A DNA stretch of 64,000 nt, from assembly GCA_041396585.1 (NCBI GenBank), contig JAWKYG010000004.1:310001-374000 (forward strand). Direction: 5' to 3'. Made by a program: the position numbers and the translations under genes. Every line of letters starts with the position of its first letter. The stretch's first letter is position 1. The notes below the pieces were generated by a model that ran no database searches, was not told where the DNA came from, and saw only the letters and a list, made by a program, of their open reading frames with translations. The stretch comes from JAUIAI01 sp041396585 (GTDB lineage: Bacteria > Pseudomonadota > Gammaproteobacteria > Burkholderiales > Burkholderiaceae_E). This document shows, in pieces, positions 1 through 9,568 of this stretch.

Positions 1-391
1 GCAGCCCCGTGGAGTCGATGTCGAGCCGGCCCGCGGGTGCGAGGCCGCGCAACTGACCGCGTTCGAAGCGCATTGGCAGCCGGTCTTCTTCCCAGCGATT
101 CTCGGGGCGAACCAGCACCACGGCCGGTTCGTGACCCTCCTCGGCCTGGCCCGAAACATAGCCGATGGGCTTGTTCAGCAGGATGGTCACGCGCTGCGCC
201 TGATGACGTCGCGCGGCCTCATCGATCTCGATCCTTGCGTCACGTGCAACCCGCACACCCAGCGTATCGACTCGCAGGCCGTTCACGCGCACCCAGCCGT
301 TCGCGATCCATTCGTCGGCCTCACGGCGCGAGCACAGGCCAAGCTCGCTCATGCGCTTGGACAATCGAGGCTGGAGTTCTTCAGAGGTCAT
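1..391 (-). CDS. rRNA pseudouridine synthase, S4-domain type (partial, C-terminus off the left edge)
   Basis: The reverse strand reads from an ATG at 391 down to the window edge, about 130 codons with no stop. The first 60 residues look like an S4 RNA-binding domain (SKRMSELGLCSRREADEWI, then a G-WVRVNG turn). They are followed by the start of a RluB/RluE/RluF-type catalytic domain: LLNKPIGYVS and, near the edge, APAGRLDIDSTGL, where the Asp of GRLD is the family's catalytic aspartate. The family converts a specific uridine in 16S or 23S rRNA to pseudouridine. The target cannot be told because the C-terminal half is missing. It lies 75 bp downstream of pobA on the same strand and is probably unrelated in function. 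Confidence 0.85.
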   Translation of the reverse strand, partial: MTSEELQPRLSKRMSELGLCSRREADEWIANGWVRVNGLRVDTLGVRVARDARIEIDEAARRHQAQRVTILLNKPIGYVSGQAEEGHEPAVVLVRPENRWEEDRLPMRFERGQLRGLAPAGRLDIDSTGL

Positions 392-466
392 CGGCACAGG
401 GCGCACGGAGAAACACGTCGATTATGCCAACCGGTGCGTTTGGCCGATGAATCCGATCGTGGCGCG

Positions 467-1648
467 TCAGTCGGCCGGCTCCAGCGGCAGCCCCGCGTAT
501 TGCTCGGCCAAGGCCGCCTGCGCGCGCAGCGACGACTGCAGATAGGCCAGCTCGATCTCCTGCGAACGCTGCTCGAAGGCGCTCGCGCCCGGGAAGGTGT
601 GCAACATCCGGGTCAGATACCAGGAAATGCGCACCGAGCTCCAGACCCGGCGCAGCGCGGTGTCGCTATAGTCATCGAGCAGCCTCGTCGACCCACCGGC
701 ATAGAACGCTGCCAGCGCTCTGGACAGATAGTACACATCGGACACCGCCAGATTGAGCCCCTTGGCCCCGGTGGGCGGCACGATGTGGGCCGCGTCTCCG
801 GCCAGGAACAGGCGCCCGTAGCGCATCGGTTCGGCCACATAGCTGCGCAGCGGTGCAATGGATTTCTCGATCGCCGGGCCCGTGATGATCGCATCGGCCA
901 TGTCACGCGGGAAGCGCGCGCGAAGCTCATCCCAGAACCGGTCATCGGACCAGTCATCGACCCTGGCATCGAGCGGCACCTGGATGTAGTAGCGGCTGAG
1001 GGTCGGATTGCGTGCCGACGCCAGCGCGAAGCCCCGCGGATGATGGGCATAGGTGATGTCCGCCAGCGGCGGCGTCTGCGACAGCACACCCAGCCAGCCG
1101 AACGGATAGACATGCTCGAACTCGCGCAGCACATCGGCAGGAATCGTGGCACGCGACACACCGTGAAAGCCGTCGCAACCGGCGATGAAATCGCACTCCA
1201 GACGATGGCGCTCGCCATCGCGCTCGAAGCTCACCGTGGGATGATCGGAGTCGACCCCGGCCAGGGTGACATTGCCGACCTCGTCGAGCACGACCGCGCG
1301 GCGACGATCCGCCGCGGCGAACAGATCTTCCTGGATGTTGGTCTGGCCGTATTGCATGAATCGCTTGCCGGTATGCGCAAAGGCATCGATGAAGAAGCCG
1401 GCATTGCCTTCCCAGACGATGCGCATACCATCGTGCGGATGCCCTTCGCGATCCATGCGTTCGGACAGGCCGTTCGCACGCAGCACATCGACTGTGGTCT
1501 GCTCGAGCACACCGGCGCGGATTCTGCCCAGCACATGCCCGCGCGAGGATCTTTCCAGCACGACGCTATCGACGCCTGAACGATGCAACATCTCGGCCAG
1601 AAGCATGCCGGCCGGGCCGGCGCCGATGATGGCTACCTGGGTTCGCAT
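467..1648 (-). CDS. pobA: 4-hydroxybenzoate 3-monooxygenase
   Basis: Flavoprotein of 393 residues that hydroxylates 4-hydroxybenzoate to protocatechuate using NADPH and O2. The start at 1648 gives MRTQVAIIGAGPAG, the FAD-binding GxGxxG (residues 9-14); the open frame continues 17 codons upstream, but those residues are not family-like. Conserved landmarks are RIRAGVLEQ (42-50), CDG (158-160) and GDAAHIVPPTGAKGLN (284-299). Residues expected to contact the substrate by comparison with the Pseudomonas enzyme are present: Tyr200, Ser211, Arg213, the PP pair at 291-292 and Tyr384. The start overlaps the end of the upstream DsbA-like gene by 16 bp, so the two are probably co-transcribed. No protocatechuate ring-cleavage genes are in the window. 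Confidence 0.95.
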   Translation of the reverse strand: MRTQVAIIGAGPAGMLLAEMLHRSGVDSVVLERSSRGHVLGRIRAGVLEQTTVDVLRANGLSERMDREGHPHDGMRIVWEGNAGFFIDAFAHTGKRFMQYGQTNIQEDLFAAADRRRAVVLDEVGNVTLAGVDSDHPTVSFERDGERHRLECDFIAGCDGFHGVSRATIPADVLREFEHVYPFGWLGVLSQTPPLADITYAHHPRGFALASARNPTLSRYYIQVPLDARVDDWSDDRFWDELRARFPRDMADAIITGPAIEKSIAPLRSYVAEPMRYGRLFLAGDAAHIVPPTGAKGLNLAVSDVYYLSRALAAFYAGGSTRLLDDYSDTALRRVWSSVRISWYLTRMLHTFPGASAFEQRSQEIELAYLQSSLRAQAALAEQYAGLPLEPAD

Positions 1649-2277
1649 CGCGACTGCGCGATCAACTCGCGAATCCTCGGCAGATGCTCGCGCCCCCAAT
1701 AGAGATCGCCATCGGGCAGAAGAAAGCTCATCACGCCGAAGACGCCGGCGTCTTCGGCTTCGATCTGAACCTGGCGCAACTGCCGACGACCTTCATCCTG
1801 AAGATAAGCCTGCAAGCCAGCGGTGTCGGCGCCGGCCTCGGCCAGCACGGCGGCCAGCACCTCGGGGTTCTCGATGTCGAGCTCGCGCCGCCAGAATCGC
1901 TCGAACACCCGATCATGGTATCCACGAAAGACCTGCGGCCCCTGCATCTTCGCGAACAACATGCCGATGTTGGCCAGTGAGCTGTCCCAGATCTTCTGTG
2001 TGCCGCGGATGGTCAGACCGCGCAGATTGGCCTCGCGCCGGCAATCCATGTAGCTGTACTTCACGCGCCGCCACTGGTGCGCGTTACGGCTCTCTTCCAG
2101 CACCCCACCCTCGCCATCGACCTTGGCGCTGCCGAGATAGGCGGGAATATCGAGCGTATAGGGGAGCCAGTCGAGCACGACACCCGTGTCGCGCTCGAGC
2201 TCATAGGCGAGATCCTTGGCCAGATAGGCGTAAGGGCTCTTGTAGTCGGTGTAGACCTTGATCGTCTCGATGCGCAT
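1633..2277 (-). CDS. DsbA-family protein, 2-hydroxychromene-2-carboxylate isomerase-like
   Basis: Protein of 214 residues with the thioredoxin-like fold of the HCCA isomerase/kappa-GST group. The N-terminus has DYKSPYAYLA, where Ser14 sits at the position of the glutathione-activating serine in HCCA isomerase, and there is no CxxC, so it is unlikely to be a disulfide oxidoreductase. The C-terminal part carries GVFGVMSFLLPDGDLYWG, typical of this family. Members act in aromatic catabolism as glutathione-dependent isomerases, but the substrate here is unknown. It sits between the broken acyl-CoA ligase and pobA, in the same direction and overlapping pobA, which suggests a role in the same aromatic-acid operon. 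Confidence 0.8.
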   Translation of the reverse strand: MRIETIKVYTDYKSPYAYLAKDLAYELERDTGVVLDWLPYTLDIPAYLGSAKVDGEGGVLEESRNAHQWRRVKYSYMDCRREANLRGLTIRGTQKIWDSSLANIGMLFAKMQGPQVFRGYHDRVFERFWRRELDIENPEVLAAVLAEAGADTAGLQAYLQDEGRRQLRQVQIEAEDAGVFGVMSFLLPDGDLYWGREHLPRIRELIAQSRCEPR

Positions 2278-2293
2278 GGCAACGTAGACCCGG

Positions 2294-3913
2294 TCAGGCG
2301 CCGCGCAATTCGCGCCGCAGGATCTTGCCCACCGTGGATTTGGGCAATGCCTCCAAGAACTGCACGAGCTTGGGCACCTTGTAGGCCGTGAGCTCCTTGC
2401 GGCAGAAGGCGATCACATCGGCCTCGCCGAGCGCCGCACCAGGCGCCTTGACGACGAACAGCTTGACCGCCTCGCCGGTCTTTTCGTCCGCCACACCGAC
2501 GCATGCACACTCGGCCACACCCGGGCAGGCACTCACGGCCTCGACATCATTCGGATAAACATTGAAGCCCGAGACGATGATCATGTCTTTCTTGCGATCG
2601 ACGATCTTCAGAAACCCCGCTCATCGAACACGCCGACATCACCGGTGCGGAAATATCCGTCCAGTAAAGGCAGCGGCATTGGCCTGCGGCTGCTGCCAAT
2701 AGCCGGCCATCACCTGCGGGCCCTTGGCACAGACTCCGCCCGCCTCGCCGATGCCGACTTCCGGCCGTCATCGAGAAGCTTGATATCCGTGGAGGGCAAT
2801 GGCAGCCCCGTGGTGCCCGTGAACTCGGTCACGCCCCGGATTGAAGGTCAGCACCGGGCTGGTTTCCGACAGGCCGTAACCTCACGAATGATCTGCCCGG
2901 TGATCGCCTGCCATCTGTCGGACACCGTCAGGATGATCGCCGAACCGCCGCCGGCCGCCAGGCGCAGTCGCGACCAGTCAACTTCCGGGGTCTTCGGATG
3001 CATGGTCAGGCCCGCGAACAAGGTGTTGACCCCGGTGAAGACGGATGGCCGCGCCGCACGCAGGGTCTCGACGAAGCCGTCCATGTCGCGCGGATTGGCG
3101 ACCAGCCAGTTCTCGGCCCCGGCCTGGAAGTAGCTGATGAAGTTCACCATCAGCGCGAAGATGTGATACAGCGGAATCGCGGTGACCACGACCTCCTCGC
3201 CATCGCGCATCGCCTCGGGCATGAAATCCCGAAACTGCGCCACATTGGCCAGCAGATTGCCGTGCGAGCGCGGCACCCTTGGACAGGCCCGTCGTGCCGC
3301 CGGTGTACTGCAGAAACAGCAGATCATCGGCGCCAAGCGCAACCGGGGTGAACGGAAGACTCGCTCCCTGCGCCAGCGCATCGGGCAATGCCACCACGTC
3401 GGTCAGTCGCGGATCCACCGGCGGGCTGGGCAGCGGGCTGTCGGCACTCAGCGCGAGACCCGCGGTCACGATCCGGCGCACCGGGGTGTTCTGGACGATT
3501 TCGGCCAGGGTGGCCGTCGAACCGTTGAAGATGACGATCATCGCGCAATCGGCATCGCGCAGCTGATGCTCGAGTTCGCGCGGCGTGTACAGCGGATTCA
3601 CATTCACCTGCGCCGCGCCGGCCCGGATGATGCCCAGCATGGCGACCGGGAACGCGAGGATATTGGGTGTCATGACCGCGATGCGGTCGCCGCGCCGGAC
3701 ACCCTGGGCCTGCAGCCAGGCGGCGAACGCACGCGAGTGGCGGTCGAGCTCCGCATAGCTCAGAGACTGCCCGAACGAATGAAACGCGGGCCGATCAGCG
3801 AAACGCTGCATCGCATCTTCCATCATGGCGGTGACGGAGGCGAAGGCCGGGGCCTGAATCTCTGCCGGGATGCCAAAGGCACGGTAGCTGGCCAGCCAGG
3901 GGCGTTCACTCAT
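2294..3913 (-). pseudogene. long-chain acyl-CoA ligase (FadD-like), multiply frameshifted
   Basis: The span would encode a class-I adenylate-forming acyl-CoA ligase of about 540 residues. The first 210 residues are intact and reach the P-loop-like LQYTGGTTGLSKGA. The frame then breaks near 3280, 2870, 2830, 2775, 2665 and 2617. Between breaks the conserved protein continues in another frame: GYGLSETSPVLTFNPG, CAKGPQVMAGYWQQP, YFRTGDVGVFDERGF and finally VSGFNVYPNDVE with the C-terminal lysine motif (KSTVGKILRREL). Several breaks look like one missing base in a short run, for example CGG-AA read where CGGGAA is expected. Residues between breaks are not decayed, so sequencing error is more likely than true decay. 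If intact it would activate a fatty or aryl acid with ATP and CoA. Confidence 0.8.
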
Positions 3914-4043
3914 CGGAAGTACTCCAGAAAATTAGGTGGATCGGCAGTCGGTTCAGGCGCTGGACAGACCCTGGATGCAAGAAAAAGCCGCTGCGGACCG
4001 GACTGTAACAGCAAGCCAGCGGCGCGATTGGCACGGGGCTTGG

Positions 4044-5639
4044 TCATTTGGAGTTGGATTGCCTGGCGGGCCGCTCGTGAGTCACTCCCTGGGCATCGCC
4101 GGCCCGCAGTAGATACTTCTGGATCTTCTGGCTGGGCGTCTTGGGCATCTCGCTTCGAAACTCGATGAACCGCGGCACCCAGAAGCGCGGCATGTGTTCT
4201 TCCGAGAACGCCCACAGCGCTTCGGCGGTGACGCTCTCGCCGGGCCGCAACACGACAACCGCCTTCACCTCGTCTTCACCCATGTCGGAGGGCGCGGCGA
4301 TCACCGCGCATTCGAGGATCGCCGGGTGCCGGTTCAGCACCGCCTCGACCTCGGAGGAGGAGATATTCTCGCCCCGACGTCGGATCGCATCCTTCTTGCG
4401 ATCCACGAAGTAGTAATAGCCGTCCTCGTCGGCCCGCGCATTGTCTCCAGTGTGAAACCACAGGTTGCGAAATGCCTCGACGGTCGCCTGCGGATTGTTG
4501 TAATAGGCGCTGAGCATCGCAAACGGCCGTCGCGGTCGCACGAGGATCTCGCCGACCTCACCAGCGGCCACCGGTTCGTCACGATCATTGGCGATCATGA
4601 CCTCGAAGGTGTCGCTGTTGGGCTTGCCGCACGACAACGGCCGGCGTGGCGCACCCGCCGGCGTCGCGGTCACGATGCCGGTCTCGGTGGCGCCGTATAC
4701 CTCGATGATCCTGCAGTTGAAGCGCTTCTCGAAGGCTTCGTTCACCTGGGCGAAGTAAAACTTGCGCGCGGGCTGCTCGGCATCATCCGGGCGTGGCGGC
4801 TGCTTGAGCAGGATCGGCACCATCGAGAAGATTCCGTGCGCGAGATCGGCATCGGCGCGCCGCACCTCGTCCCAGTAGGTGGCCGGCGAGAATCGCGGGC
4901 CGAAGGTGATGCGGCCACCGGCGATGATCGCCGGCACCACACCCAGCCAGGCGGCCACTGCATGGAACAGCGGCAGGCAGGAATAGATGGACTGACCGGC
5001 ACCGAACTCACAGGCCTTGATCCAGTCGAGCGCGAAGGTGATCACATGACTGTGGCTGGCCAGCACACCCTTGGAAGGCCCGGTCGTGCCCGAGGTGAAA
5101 CTGATCGCCAGCGGGTCGGTCGCGGCCACGGGAACCGCGCGGGTCATTGGCGGCGCATCGAGCAGCGCGTCGATCGTGGATACCTCGGCACCGCCCGGCA
5201 AGCTCGCGGGCGCACCGGGCATCGGGGCCGAGAGAATCACATGCGACAGCCCGGGCAGATCTTCCGCCACGGCCTCGAGCCTGGCCAGGAAGGCGGGATC
5301 GATCACGATGTGGGTTACATCGGCCTTGCCCAGCTGATAGCGCAGGATGTCGCCCTTGTAATCGGTGTTGATCGGCACGTATACGGCGCCCGCCCTGGCC
5401 GCACCGAGCCAGGCATCGACGAAAGCGAGCGAAGTCACGGCCATGATCGCCAGCTTGCTTCCCTGGCCCACGCCAAGTTCTGCCAGCCCGCCGGCGACCC
5501 GGCTGGCGGCCTGATCGGCCTGCGTGAAGCTTCGCGCACGGTTAGGGAACACGACCATCGGCCGGTCGCCGAAGCGCTCGGCGGCGCGGCTCAGCAGCCT
5601 GGGAAGAACATAGTCACCGGGGGATAGTTCGAGCAGCAT
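4044..5639 (-). CDS. AMP-forming acyl-CoA ligase, CaiC/crotonobetaine-carnitine ligase-like
   Basis: Intact class-I adenylate-forming enzyme of 531 residues. The phosphate-binding motif TSGTTGPSKG is at 182-191, the YGATETG motif lies near the middle, the hinge region reads FHTGDNARADEDGYYYFVDR followed by KKDAIRRRGENIS, and the C-terminal catalytic-lysine region is PKTPSQKIQKY. The RRRGENIS form is typical of the CaiC-like branch that activates short or modified carboxylic acids. The expected reaction is acid + ATP + CoA to acyl-CoA + AMP + PPi; the substrate is unknown. It lies 130 bp upstream of the broken FadD-like gene on the same strand. A segment near residues 95-114 is duplicated as a relic at about 15.7 kb. 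Confidence 0.88.
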   Translation of the reverse strand: MLLELSPGDYVLPRLLSRAAERFGDRPMVVFPNRARSFTQADQAASRVAGGLAELGVGQGSKLAIMAVTSLAFVDAWLGAARAGAVYVPINTDYKGDILRYQLGKADVTHIVIDPAFLARLEAVAEDLPGLSHVILSAPMPGAPASLPGGAEVSTIDALLDAPPMTRAVPVAATDPLAISFTSGTTGPSKGVLASHSHVITFALDWIKACEFGAGQSIYSCLPLFHAVAAWLGVVPAIIAGGRITFGPRFSPATYWDEVRRADADLAHGIFSMVPILLKQPPRPDDAEQPARKFYFAQVNEAFEKRFNCRIIEVYGATETGIVTATPAGAPRRPLSCGKPNSDTFEVMIANDRDEPVAAGEVGEILVRPRRPFAMLSAYYNNPQATVEAFRNLWFHTGDNARADEDGYYYFVDRKKDAIRRRGENISSSEVEAVLNRHPAILECAVIAAPSDMGEDEVKAVVVLRPGESVTAEALWAFSEEHMPRFWVPRFIEFRSEMPKTPSQKIQKYLLRAGDAQGVTHERPARQSNSK

Positions 5640-6267
5640 GCGCGCCTCGCCATGGGTGGCGGCATGCGACCCAAAGGGCCGATCGGCCGGTGCCGGCCGC
5701 CACGGACATCAAACCAGGACAAGGTTACCGCAGCGCCGGCGCTCCCGACGCGCCGCTCAGCCCGGCCGATGGTAGGGCGTCTTGGGTGGATCTTCGTCCT
5801 GCCCGCTGGTGTCGTAGCGATCGGTGTTCTGCTGCTCGCTCTCGGCATCGCGCAACGCACGCCTGCCCACGGTCATCTGCTCGTGGCTGGGCTTTCCTCC
5901 CGATGGATCGACGCTGGTGGTGCGACGGCCCGCCGCGGTTCCCGGCGGCGACCCCTCGAGCGCTTCTTGTCCTCGCGCGGAACGGTCCGTGCGGGGCTTG
6001 GTCGGCGCCCGGGCCGGTGATCGCGCTCCCCGCGGGGCTGGGTGGATCGCATGGCTGACTCCTGGTTGCCGTCTTGGATCAGGTCAGCGCGCAAGACGCG
6101 TGCCTGTGGCCTTGACGACGGGTGTTCGGGCCGCCACGCGCTATCGTGCCATCGAGCGCCTTCGTGCCCGAACTGACACGCATCTCAACGAAACACAGGC
6201 GGTCGCGACCAGCGGGGTGGATGCGGATGCGGATGCGGGCACGAGTCCCTTGGCGCAGGCGAGACGA
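5640..6267. other. 628-bp intergenic region
   Basis: No well-supported gene lies between the two acyl-CoA ligases. It holds one weak small reading frame on the minus strand (listed separately) and a short tandem repeat, GGATGC three times at 6219-6236. The promoter for the CaiC-like ligase should be near 5640-5750. Open frames on both strands here have the Arg/Pro/Gly-rich composition of high-GC shadow frames. Confidence 0.5.
5757..5876 (-). CDS. possible small hydrophilic protein, 39 residues
   Basis: A short minus-strand frame reads MTVGRRALRDAESEQQ, then a polar Asp/Gln-rich stretch, and ends DPPKTPYHRPG before a stop. Its composition is unlike the Arg/Pro-rich shadow frames around it, and the same frame stays open for about 55 codons upstream without a good start codon, so it may be the end of a longer small protein whose start is in another frame. 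I recognise no family. It could be chance. Confidence 0.2.
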   Translation of the reverse strand: MTVGRRALRDAESEQQNTDRYDTSGQDEDPPKTPYHRPG

Positions 6268-7818
6268 TCAGTCGGCCGCCAGCCGCTTCGCGAGCGCGAC
6301 CCGATCGACCTTGTCCACCGTCGTGCGAGGCATAACATCGATCAAGGTCATCACCTTGGGCACCTTGTAGTTCGCCAGACGCTCGCGACACCATGCCATG
6401 AGCTGAGTGACCGGCACCGGCTCCTTGAGCTCGATAAACGCATGTCCTACCTGGCCCCAGTCCGGGTCATCGATGCCGATGACGGCGGCGGCGCGTACTG
6501 CCGGGTGTGTTTCGATCAGAATCTCGATTTCGCGCGGATAGACGTTGTAGCCGCCAGACTTGAGCATCTCCTTGCTACGGCCGCAGAACACCAAATAGCC
6601 GTCGTCCCGAATCTTCGCGATATCGCCCGTTCGCAGATAACCGTCGGCGGTACGCACTGCCGCCGTGGCCTCGGGGTTGCCCAGATAGCCGGCGAATGGA
6701 TGCGGCTGAAGCACCTGAACCTCGCCTTCGGTGCCCGTCGGCACCGGCCGATCCTCGGCATCCGCAATGCGCAGCCGCAGCCGGGGATCGGGCTTGCCGG
6801 TGGTAGCCAGCAAGACCTCCAGATCACGCGTTGGCGGCGTATAGACGATCGGCCCGTTGCTTTCGGTCATGCCATATTGCTGCGTGAACAATGCGGAAGT
6901 GGATTCGAGCAGGCATTCAAGCACGCGTCGGCCGATCGGACCCGCGCCCCAGTTGACGAACTTCAGCGAGCGCAGGTCCGCGCCGGCGAAATCCACATGC
7001 TCCACGATTCGACCGAGCATCGCGGGCACGCCGCTGAGCACGTCGAGGCGTTCGCGGGCGGTGACCGCCAAGGTGAACGCCGGATCAAACTGTTCGGCCA
7101 TGACCATCGTCCCACCAGCCACCAGCGAGACGCCGATGCCGCTGGCAAGCGCGCCAATGTGATTGACCGGCAGATCGAGGAGTTGCCGCAGCTGCGGCAC
7201 GCGATATCGATCCATGTGCAGAGACCAGGAACGAAACGCAAGCCCTGCGTGGGTGATCAGCGCCCCCTTGGGTCGGCCGGTGGAGCCCGAGGTATAGATG
7301 ACCACCGCCGGGATATCAGGATCGAAGCCGGCGAGCTCGGCATCCCAACGGGCCAGCACCGCCTCGCGCGGTATCGGCCGAGGCAGCGAGCCGTCCCAGA
7401 GTCCGGCGCCCAAGCGCAGCACGCCAATGCCCAGCGTCGCCGCATGATCATCGAGATCGGTCGAGAGATCGCGCGCACCGTCGCGCGTCATGGAGATCAT
7501 CAGACGCGCCTGGCTATCGACGAGAATCTGCCGTTGCTCATCGCGTTTGTAGCGTGGGTTGATGCCAACCGAGGTGGCACCGACCAGCCAGCAGGCCAGC
7601 AGCGCGATCACGGCCTCGGGACGCGGCGTCAGCAGCGTCGCCACCCGGGTGCCGGGGGTCGCGCCCATCTCGCGCAGCGTCGTCGCAAGTGCGCAGGCGT
7701 GGGCCGCCAGATCACCGAAATCGAGCCGGCTCTCACCGAATACCGCGGCCTCCAGGCCCGGAGAGTCGGCCAACCAGACTCGTGTGGCATGTAACAGCGA
7801 TGGTGGTGGAACTTGCAT
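6268..7818 (-). CDS. AMP-dependent acyl-CoA synthetase
   Basis: Intact class-I adenylate-forming enzyme of 516 residues. It shows YTSGSTGRPKG at 175-185, QQYGMTES in the middle, YLRTGDIAKIRDDGYLVF then SKEMLKSGGYNVYPREIE at the domain hinge, and TTVDKVDR with the C-terminal catalytic lysine. It should form an acyl-CoA from a carboxylic acid, ATP and CoA. It begins 8 bp downstream of the carboxyltransferase gene, so the two are almost certainly one operon. The simplest reading is that this ligase makes the CoA thioester that the carboxylase system or a neighbouring enzyme acts on. The acid substrate cannot be told from sequence. Confidence 0.88.
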   Translation of the reverse strand: MQVPPPSLLHATRVWLADSPGLEAAVFGESRLDFGDLAAHACALATTLREMGATPGTRVATLLTPRPEAVIALLACWLVGATSVGINPRYKRDEQRQILVDSQARLMISMTRDGARDLSTDLDDHAATLGIGVLRLGAGLWDGSLPRPIPREAVLARWDAELAGFDPDIPAVVIYTSGSTGRPKGALITHAGLAFRSWSLHMDRYRVPQLRQLLDLPVNHIGALASGIGVSLVAGGTMVMAEQFDPAFTLAVTARERLDVLSGVPAMLGRIVEHVDFAGADLRSLKFVNWGAGPIGRRVLECLLESTSALFTQQYGMTESNGPIVYTPPTRDLEVLLATTGKPDPRLRLRIADAEDRPVPTGTEGEVQVLQPHPFAGYLGNPEATAAVRTADGYLRTGDIAKIRDDGYLVFCGRSKEMLKSGGYNVYPREIEILIETHPAVRAAAVIGIDDPDWGQVGHAFIELKEPVPVTQLMAWCRERLANYKVPKVMTLIDVMPRTTVDKVDRVALAKRLAAD

Positions 7819-7826
7819 TGGGACTC

Positions 7827-9383
7827 CTACATCCGGAACGATCGGCCCTTCGGGCCGAGCTGTTGCGGGATCAGCCGCCAGGTATCGTCGAGCCAGTCAT
7901 TGAGGATCGAGCGTGTCTCACGCGGGTCGATGATGTCGGGAATGCGGAAGCGCTCGGCGGTGAGGAAAGGCGACTCCATGTGATGGAAATGCGCCTCGAT
8001 CTCGGCCAGGCGTGCAGCACGGGCCTCGGGCTTCAATGACTCGAGCTCGGACTTGAACGCGGCCTCGACCCCACCGCTGACCGGTATCGATCCCCATCGG
8101 CCCGACGGCCAGGCGTAGACGAGGTTCAGTCCCTGCACGCGGTTGTAGGTGCTTCCCGCCAGACCGTAGCAGCGTCGCAGGATCACGGAGCAAAACGGCA
8201 CGCGGCTCTGTTCGATCGCAAAGCAGACCCGGACAGAGCCTTTGACCGCACCGGTTCGCTCGGCCTCCGGGCCGACGATCGTGCCCGGTTGATCCACCAG
8301 GTGGATGATCGGCAGATGAAAGGTGTCGCACAAGTCGATGAACCCCTCCATCTTCTCGGCAGAGGCGCGTGTCATGCCACCGCCGTACTGATAGGGATCA
8401 CTGGTGATCACCCCGACCGGACGGCCGCCGAGCCGCGCGAAGCAGGTGACGATGGAGCGCCCGAAACCCTTGGTCAGTTCGAAGACCGAACCACGATCCA
8501 TGATCAGTTCGACGACTCGGCGCGACTTGTACACCTTGCGCCGGTCGCGCGGGATGATCTCGAGCAGTTCCTCCTCGCGTCGGTTCGGATCATCAGTGCA
8601 GGCGAGCACCGGCGGCATCTCGTTGACGTTCGCCGGAAGGTAGGACAGAAAACGGCGCGTCATCTCGAAGGCTTCTTCCTCGCTGCCCGCCTCATTGCCG
8701 ATCACCCCGCTCTCGCGGGTGTGGATCTTCGATCCGCCAAGCGCCTCCTTATCGATCTTGACACCCATGCCGCGCTCGACCACCGGCGGCCCCCCGGCAA
8801 AGACCTGCGCCTGCCCCCGGACCATCACCGAGAAATGCGCAGCGGCGGCCTTGATCGCACCGAGCCCCGCGCACGGCCCCAGAGCGATGCCGACCACGGG
8901 AATCGTGCCGAGCATCCTGGCCCCGGTCCAGCTCGGATACGACGGCAGCTTGGTGGCCGCGTTCTGGTCCAGGATCTTGACGCTTCCGCCGGCGCTCTCG
9001 ACCAGACGGATCAGCGGGATCTGCATCTCGAGCGCATAGTTCTCAGCGAAGATCCACTTCTCGGAGACCGCCGCCTCGGACGAGCCGCCCCGGATCGTCC
9101 AGTCATCGCCGTCGATCGAAACCTTGCGCCCTGCGATCTTTCCGGTGCCGATCACCGCATTGGCAGGGGTCACCTTCACCAACTGGTGCTGATCGTCGTA
9201 GATCGCGCGGCCCGTCAGTGCACCGATCTCCCGAAAGCTGCCCGCATCGAGCAGTCCATCGATTCGCTCCCGTACGGTCTGACGACCTGCAGCATGTTGG
9301 CGCGCGACCGCGTCGCCCCCCCCTAGTTGCTCAGCGAAGCGTTTGCGAACCGCGATCTCATCGACCTCCTTCTGCCAACTCAT
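7827..9383 (-). CDS. acyl-CoA carboxylase, carboxyltransferase subunit
   Basis: Carboxyltransferase of the crotonase-fold family (propionyl-CoA/methylmalonyl-CoA carboxyltransferase type), 518 residues. The start at 9383 gives MSWQKEVDEIAVRKRF and has AGGGAGG just upstream; a longer frame to 9569 runs through the divergent promoter and is not real. Family landmarks are AGLGAIKAAAAHFSVMV and GGPPVV in the N-terminal half and DQPGTIVGPEAERTGAVKG then YGLAGSTYNRVQGL in the C-terminal half, where the second acyl-CoA oxyanion site lies. It transfers CO2 from carboxybiotin to an acyl-CoA. Its carrier protein is encoded divergently at 9569, and a ligase gene follows at 7818. No biotin carboxylase gene is in the window. 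Confidence 0.9.
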   Translation of the reverse strand: MSWQKEVDEIAVRKRFAEQLGGGDAVARQHAAGRQTVRERIDGLLDAGSFREIGALTGRAIYDDQHQLVKVTPANAVIGTGKIAGRKVSIDGDDWTIRGGSSEAAVSEKWIFAENYALEMQIPLIRLVESAGGSVKILDQNAATKLPSYPSWTGARMLGTIPVVGIALGPCAGLGAIKAAAAHFSVMVRGQAQVFAGGPPVVERGMGVKIDKEALGGSKIHTRESGVIGNEAGSEEEAFEMTRRFLSYLPANVNEMPPVLACTDDPNRREEELLEIIPRDRRKVYKSRRVVELIMDRGSVFELTKGFGRSIVTCFARLGGRPVGVITSDPYQYGGGMTRASAEKMEGFIDLCDTFHLPIIHLVDQPGTIVGPEAERTGAVKGSVRVCFAIEQSRVPFCSVILRRCYGLAGSTYNRVQGLNLVYAWPSGRWGSIPVSGGVEAAFKSELESLKPEARAARLAEIEAHFHHMESPFLTAERFRIPDIIDPRETRSILNDWLDDTWRLIPQQLGPKGRSFRM

Positions 9384-9464
9384 GACCTGCCTCCCTGGGT
9401 TCGGTACTCGGGAAAGGCGCACCGTTTGCGCGTCGCCGAGCCACCGCTTTACAGTCCTTGACTG

Positions 9465-9495
9465 ATTGTTGACAATAAGACAGATCGCTGTCAAC
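9465..9495. promoter_or_regulatory. operator-like repeats between carboxyltransferase and biotin carrier genes
   Basis: ATTGTTGACAAT at 9465-9476 is an inverted repeat with 5-base arms (ATTGT, ACAAT) around TG. Partly overlapping it, GTTGACA at 9468-9474 is inverted as TGTCAAC at 9489-9495, 14 bases away. This is the size and style of site bound by FCD-type GntR regulators, and such a regulator is encoded at 9841. The site lies almost midway between the two divergent starts. Nearly the same 12 bases recur at 14573-14584. Confidence 0.5.
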
Positions 9496-9568
9496 GGCAT
9501 GCCCGCCAACCAGACTCGCGCCGGCGCGCCCGGCGCGAGTCCCGATGACTGAAAGACATGAGGATCCA

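Noticed and set aside
131..1579. Plus-strand open frame of 482 codons
   Set aside because: It lies opposite pobA and the pseudouridine synthase, has an Arg/Gln/His-rich composition with no motifs, and is a shadow of pobA caused by high GC.
5824..7794. Plus-strand open frame of 656 codons
   Set aside because: Antisense to the acyl-CoA synthetase at 6268-7818; no recognisable domain.
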